Assembly (NCBI GenBank): GCA_020063545.1
Contig: JAGUUF010000319.1
Span: 1 to 9,859, forward strand
Origin: Cytophagales bacterium
GTDB taxonomy: Bacteria > Bacteroidota > Bacteroidia > Cytophagales > Cyclobacteriaceae
DNA length: 9,859 nt
Direction: 5' to 3'
The translations under genes and the position numbers were made by a program. Positions 6,564 through 9,859 of the stretch are shown piece by piece; position 1 is the stretch's first letter; the number at the start of each line of letters is the position of its first letter. The notes beneath the pieces are model-generated. The model was not told the origin of the DNA, searched no databases, and saw nothing but the letters and a program-made list of their open reading frames with translations.

Positions 6564-7324
6564 CAATCACCTTTCTGGGCACCGGCACGTCACAAGGCGT
6601 ACCTGTAATTGGGTGCACTTGCGAGGTGTGCACCTCGGTTGACTTCCGCGATAAGCGCCTTCGATCGTCCGTTCATATCCAAACCGATACGCTCAGCCTG
6701 GTGATTGACACCGGCCCGGACTTTCGACAACAAATGCTGCGCGAAAACATTCAGCATGTAGATGCGATCTTGTTTACGCATGCCCACCGTGACCATACGG
6801 CCGGGCTTGACGATGTGCGGGCCTATAATTTTAAGCAGAACATCAACATGCCGGTATATGGCATGAAAGAAACACTGCACCAAATACAAACCGATTTTTC
6901 CTACATCTTCGGGCCCGACAATTACCCCGGCCTACCGCGGCTTACACTCTTCCCGATTACACCTGAACCATTCGCCATCAACGGAATTGAAATTATTCCA
7001 CTTCCCGTTTTACACCTGAAGTTGCCAGTGCTGGGTTTTCGAATCGGAAACTTCGCCTACATTACCGATGCTAATTTTATTCCGGATGAAACGATGAAAA
7101 AACTGCAGGGTGTAAACCACCTGGTGCTGAATGCGCTTCAGCGCGAACCGCACATCTCGCACTTTAACCTGGATGAGGCCATTGGGATGGTAAAAAAAAT
7201 AAAACCGGGTAAAGCATGGTTTACCCACATCAGTCATAAACTTGGCACCCAGCGAACAATTGAAAACGAATTGCCTGATGGAATTTCGCTGGCTTACGAT
7301 GGGTTGCAGCTTACAACCCGGTAA
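6560..7324 (+). CDS. MBL-fold metallo-hydrolase, PhnP/RNase Z-like phosphodiesterase group
   Basis: A 254-residue metallo-beta-lactamase-fold hydrolase. The metal-binding THAHRDH (73-79) gives H74, H76, D78 and H79. H152 (PVLHLK), D170 (ITDANF) and H223 (FTHISH) complete a two-metal site. The N-terminal GCTCEVC (18-24; C19, C21, C24) with H226 matches the additional structural zinc site described for E. coli PhnP, so this is the PhnP-like branch that hydrolyses cyclic phosphodiesters. No phosphonate genes are nearby, so the PhnP pathway role is unlikely here; no RNase Z flexible arm is evident. The start is TTG at 6560. No ATG or GTG occurs between it and the upstream in-frame stop, and the family opening ITFLGTGTSQG begins at once. 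It overlaps the preceding gene by 4 bases and ends 3 bases before the NFACT gene, in the same frame. The substrate is unknown. Confidence 0.9.
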   Translation: MTITFLGTGTSQGVPVIGCTCEVCTSVDFRDKRLRSSVHIQTDTLSLVIDTGPDFRQQMLRENIQHVDAILFTHAHRDHTAGLDDVRAYNFKQNINMPVYGMKETLHQIQTDFSYIFGPDNYPGLPRLTLFPITPEPFAINGIEIIPLPVLHLKLPVLGFRIGNFAYITDANFIPDETMKKLQGVNHLVLNALQREPHISHFNLDEAIGMVKKIKPGKAWFTHISHKLGTQRTIENELPDGISLAYDGLQLTTR

Positions 7325-7327
7325 ACC

Positions 7328-8878
7328 GTGCATAACAACTATTATTTTCTCCGGCAAGTAACGCGGGCACTCACCGGCCGGCTCACCGGCAGCATGGTGT
7401 CACAATGTTTCAGCCAGCATGCCGATGAATTGATTTTGCAATTCGAAACACCCGCGGGCCCGTATTTTATCCGGGCTACCCTTCAGCCTGATTTTTGCTG
7501 CCTTGCTTTTCCGGCCGACTTCAAGCGCGCCCGAAAAAACAGCATCGATCTTTTTCAGGAAGTAATCGGCTGCCGGGTTGTTTCAGTAAGGCCATTTCTA
7601 AACGACCGGAGTTTCAGCCTTGAGCTGGACCGCGGACACTCCCTCATCTTTAAAATGCACGGCCACCGGGCAAACATTATATTGCTTAACGGCTTAACCC
7701 CGACAAAGATTTTTCGCAACCACCTCGTGCAGGATTTTCACCTCAGCCCCGATGCACTGAACAAGCCAATTGATTTTTCGAAAGAAGCCTTCGTAACAAA
7801 CCAACAAAACCTTGAGCGCTGTTACTTCACCTTCGGGAAACCGGTTTGGGCATACCTGACATCGCTGGGTTTTTATTCAAAATCAATTGACGAAAAGTGG
7901 CTTCTTTTTACACAACTGCTCACCCAACTCGAAGACCCCACCTACCACCTGCTGCACGATCAGGATGGCGTTGGCTTCTCCCTGCTTCCCGGAAAGGAAA
8001 TTCTAAAATCCTTTACAGACCCGCTTACTGCCGTTACCGAATTTTTCACATTACACAATGCCACCGCTGCCTACCGTTCAGAAAAAAAGCAGGCCGTGAA
8101 GGCGCTGCAAACCCGTATTGACCATGCCGATGGCTATATTCAACGGAACACGGTTAAGTTAAACGAAATCGAATCGGATAATCGCTTCAGTATATGGGCC
8201 GACCTGCTGATGGCCAACCTGACCAACATTACAGGAGGCGTTGAGGTGGTTGAACTGCCGAACTTTTACAATAATAACCTGCCTGAACGCATCCGGCTGA
8301 AGAAAGAACTTTCCATTCAGAAAAATGCAGCGATTTATTATCGCAAGGCAAAAAACCGTGAACTGGAAATAAAAAAGTTAACAGAAGGAATTGCCGCCAA
8401 AAAGCAACAGGCAGAAATTTTCAAAAATCAGTTGGCCGAACTGGAGCGGGCCCATAGCTTACAGGACATACGGCAGCTGACAAAAAAATTTGGTCTGAAC
8501 CGGGAAGAAAAGGAAAAAAAAGTTTCGCTGCCGTACCGGGAGGTTGATTATTGCGGTTTTAAAATACGGGTTGGCAAAAACGCCCAAAGCAACGATGAAC
8601 TTACACAGAAGTTTTCATATAAGGACGACCTGTGGCTGCATGCGAAAGATGTTTCCGGGTCGCATGTGGTAATAAAAAGCCAGGCTGGCAAGCCCTTTCC
8701 AAAACCGGTTATAGAGCGCGCTGCACAATTGGCCGCCTGGTACTCCAAACGAAAAACTGATTCACTTTGCCCGGTTACCGTTACACAACGGAAATATGTT
8801 CGCAAACGCAAAGGCGATCCGCCCGGCACGGTGGTAGTTGAACGGGAAGAAGTACTATTGGTTGAACCAAAACCATAA
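7328..8878 (+). CDS. rqcH: NFACT protein, RqcH/Rqc2/NEMF ortholog (ribosome quality control)
   Basis: A 516-residue NFACT-family protein. RqcH binds the stalled 50S-peptidyl-tRNA complex and recruits tRNA-Ala to add C-terminal alanine tails. In order: the NFACT-N domain (about 1-170) with the DR pair D93-R94 in LNDRSFSL and HGHRANIILLN (111-121), equivalent to GRHSNIIL in Bacillus; a helical middle region; two coiled-coil arms (about 245-285 and 335-390, rich in K/E) flanking a small M domain; and NFACT-R (about 402-510) with GKNAQSNDELT (416-426), DDLWLHAKDVSGSHVVIK (433-450) and KYVRKRKGDPPG (489-500). The start is GTG at 7328, giving the Bacteroidota-typical MHNNYYFLRQ; the next Met is residue 23. 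The N-terminal Asp of other RqcH/Rqc2 proteins appears to be Asn (N4). An older annotation for such proteins is fibronectin-binding protein; that role is unlikely for this cytoplasmic protein. Confidence 0.93.
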   Translation: MHNNYYFLRQVTRALTGRLTGSMVSQCFSQHADELILQFETPAGPYFIRATLQPDFCCLAFPADFKRARKNSIDLFQEVIGCRVVSVRPFLNDRSFSLELDRGHSLIFKMHGHRANIILLNGLTPTKIFRNHLVQDFHLSPDALNKPIDFSKEAFVTNQQNLERCYFTFGKPVWAYLTSLGFYSKSIDEKWLLFTQLLTQLEDPTYHLLHDQDGVGFSLLPGKEILKSFTDPLTAVTEFFTLHNATAAYRSEKKQAVKALQTRIDHADGYIQRNTVKLNEIESDNRFSIWADLLMANLTNITGGVEVVELPNFYNNNLPERIRLKKELSIQKNAAIYYRKAKNRELEIKKLTEGIAAKKQQAEIFKNQLAELERAHSLQDIRQLTKKFGLNREEKEKKVSLPYREVDYCGFKIRVGKNAQSNDELTQKFSYKDDLWLHAKDVSGSHVVIKSQAGKPFPKPVIERAAQLAAWYSKRKTDSLCPVTVTQRKYVRKRKGDPPGTVVVEREEVLLVEPKP

Positions 8879-8906
8879 GGTGCAACGGATACTACATGCC
8901 TGGCAA

Positions 8907-9859
8907 TTACTTTACCACATTAATGCGCAGCGTATTGGTGCGCTGCCGTTCCTGTATCGGCATACTGGCCAGCACAATAAAAATATCGCCCGGCTGTACG
9001 TGGCCTTCTTCTTTCAGGATCTTTTCAACATCGGCAATTGTTTCGTCTGTGGAGTTATGCTTATCGTAATGATAGGCGCGGGCGCCCCACACCAGGTTTA
9101 TGGTGTTGAGCAGGGCCTTGTTTCCGGTAAACACAAAAATATTGGTGTTGGGCCGGTGCGATGACGACTTAAACGCGGTGTACCCGGAGGAGGTCATCCC
9201 GACAATGGCTTTGGCGCCCACATCCTTGGCCAGTTTACAGGCAGCGAGTACGAGGCTGTCGTTCAGGTAAATGGGCGACTTGGGATCCACATCCCGGAAA
9301 CGGTAATACATTTTTTCATTCTTCTCAACCGAGGCGATGGTGCGCACCATGCTGCGGATAACTTCAATGGGATATTTTCCAGCAGCTGTTTCGGCCGAAA
9401 GCATCACCGCATCGGCACCGTCCATCACCGCGTTGGCCACATCGTTGGTTTCGGCACGGGTGGGTCGTGGGTTTTCTATCATGCTCTCCATCATTTGGGT
9501 AGCCACAATTACCGGCTTGCCGGCCTTGTTGCACTTCTCCACGAGCATCTTTTGCACCATGGGAACCTCTTCAAGCCATATCTCCACGCCCAGGTCGCCA
9601 CGGGCAACCATTACCGCATCCGTAGCATTTATGATGTCGTCAATGTTGCTCAGCGCTTCGGGCTTTTCAATTTTTGCTACAATGCGCGATGTTGACTTTT
9701 TCTTTTCAATGATGTCGCGCAGGATTTTTATATCCTGTGCTTTACGCACAAACGAAAGGGCAATCCATTCAATGTTATTCTTCAGGCCAAACTCCAGGTC
9801 TTCCATGTCCTTCTCGGTAAGCGAAGGGGCTGTTACTTTACTGAAGGGCAGGTTAATGC
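8907..9859 (-). CDS. pyk: pyruvate kinase, C-terminal part (5' end outside window)
   Basis: It converts phosphoenolpyruvate and ADP to pyruvate and ATP in glycolysis. The frame enters from the right edge as INLPFSKVTAPSLTEKDMEDL, so the ATG at 9806 is internal. About 316 residues are present of the roughly 475 usual, so the N-terminal barrel half and most of the B domain lie outside. Visible are the signature IVAKIEKPEAL with the catalytic Lys and Mg-binding Glu, VMVARGDLGVEI with the metal-binding Asp, and VATQMMESMIENPRPTRAETNDVANAV. DGADAVMLSAETAAGKYP follows, then the C-terminal domain with VGMTSSGYTAFKSSSHRPNT. A Trp stands in GVEIWLEEVP where Pro is common; otherwise the motifs are intact. 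It converges on the NFACT gene with 28 bases between the stops and no evident terminator hairpin. The identification is firm. Confidence 0.96.
   Translation of the reverse strand, partial: INLPFSKVTAPSLTEKDMEDLEFGLKNNIEWIALSFVRKAQDIKILRDIIEKKKSTSRIVAKIEKPEALSNIDDIINATDAVMVARGDLGVEIWLEEVPMVQKMLVEKCNKAGKPVIVATQMMESMIENPRPTRAETNDVANAVMDGADAVMLSAETAAGKYPIEVIRSMVRTIASVEKNEKMYYRFRDVDPKSPIYLNDSLVLAACKLAKDVGAKAIVGMTSSGYTAFKSSSHRPNTNIFVFTGNKALLNTINLVWGARAYHYDKHNSTDETIADVEKILKEEGHVQPGDIFIVLASMPIQERQRTNTLRINVVK

Noticed and set aside
7370..7393. Two 9-base copies of CTCACCGGC with a 12-base period in rqcH, giving LTGRLTGS
   Set aside because: It is in frame and falls where Bacteroidota NFACT proteins carry a similar L-x-x-x-L-x-G helix, so it is explained by the protein and is too short to call a repeat element.
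7192..8521. Runs of 7-8 A at 7192-7199, 8482-8488 and 8514-8521 as slippage sites
   Set aside because: They encode Lys codons in frame in intact proteins, no alternative frame continues into a recognisable product, and no downstream stimulatory structure is evident.
7328..8878. Reading the NFACT gene as a fibronectin-binding adhesin
   Set aside because: It has no signal peptide or anchor and carries the full NFACT-N, coiled-coil and NFACT-R layout of ribosome-associated RqcH.
8879..8906. Search for a bidirectional terminator between rqcH and pyk
   Set aside because: Only the trivial TGCCTGGCA palindrome with a one-base loop is present, with no T-run on either strand.
9576..9578. Trp in the pyruvate kinase segment GVEIWLEEVP where Pro is usual
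   Set aside because: All catalytic and metal-binding motifs are intact and one substitution outside them is within normal family variation; it is noted only in the gene entry.

Overview
The window reads as ordinary chromosome of a member of the Bacteroidota, probably a Cytophagales-like lineage. The indications are the TAnnTTTG-type promoter elements in the one divergent intergenic region, the near absence of Shine-Dalgarno sequences, the Bacteroidota-style N-terminus of the NFACT/RqcH protein (MHNNYYFLRQ...), and a small conserved protein that I associate from memory with that phylum. Coding density is very high: ten protein genes, two of them cut by the window edges. I see no RNA gene, mobile element, CRISPR array or long repeat. 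No gap without a gene exceeds about 85 bases.

Layout. (1) Left, + strand (1-1351): the 3' part of a class I SAM methyltransferase, then an FkbM-family methyltransferase. (2) Minus strand (1353-6206): miaA leads an apparent operon, miaA > GT4 glycosyltransferase > polysaccharide flippase > second GT4 glycosyltransferase, with gaps of 32, 31 and 3 bases. The last gene meets the FkbM gene tail to tail with one base between the stop codons. Blocks 1 and 2 together look like the edge of a surface-glycan locus: two methyltransferases that could decorate a glycan, two sugar transferases and one lipid-linked-oligosaccharide exporter. No polymerase, ligase or initiating transferase is visible. (3) A 68-84 base divergent region (6207/6222-6290) carries a promoter candidate in each direction and a 15-base dyad. 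(4) + strand (6291-8878): a tightly packed three-gene unit of a 90-residue uncharacterised protein, a PhnP-like MBL-fold phosphodiesterase (4-base overlap with the first gene) and an NFACT protein orthologous to RqcH (3-base gap). (5) Right edge, minus strand: the C-terminal two thirds of pyruvate kinase.

The genes are individually recognisable and I see no clearly new defence or mobile system. The stretch most worth following up is block 4. An MBL-fold enzyme of the RNase Z/PhnP group, a class that can act on 2',3'-cyclic phosphates, appears co-transcribed with the alanine-tailing factor of ribosome quality control, and divergently from a tRNA-modification gene. A second oddity is that four of the eight start codons that can be judged are TTG or GTG.
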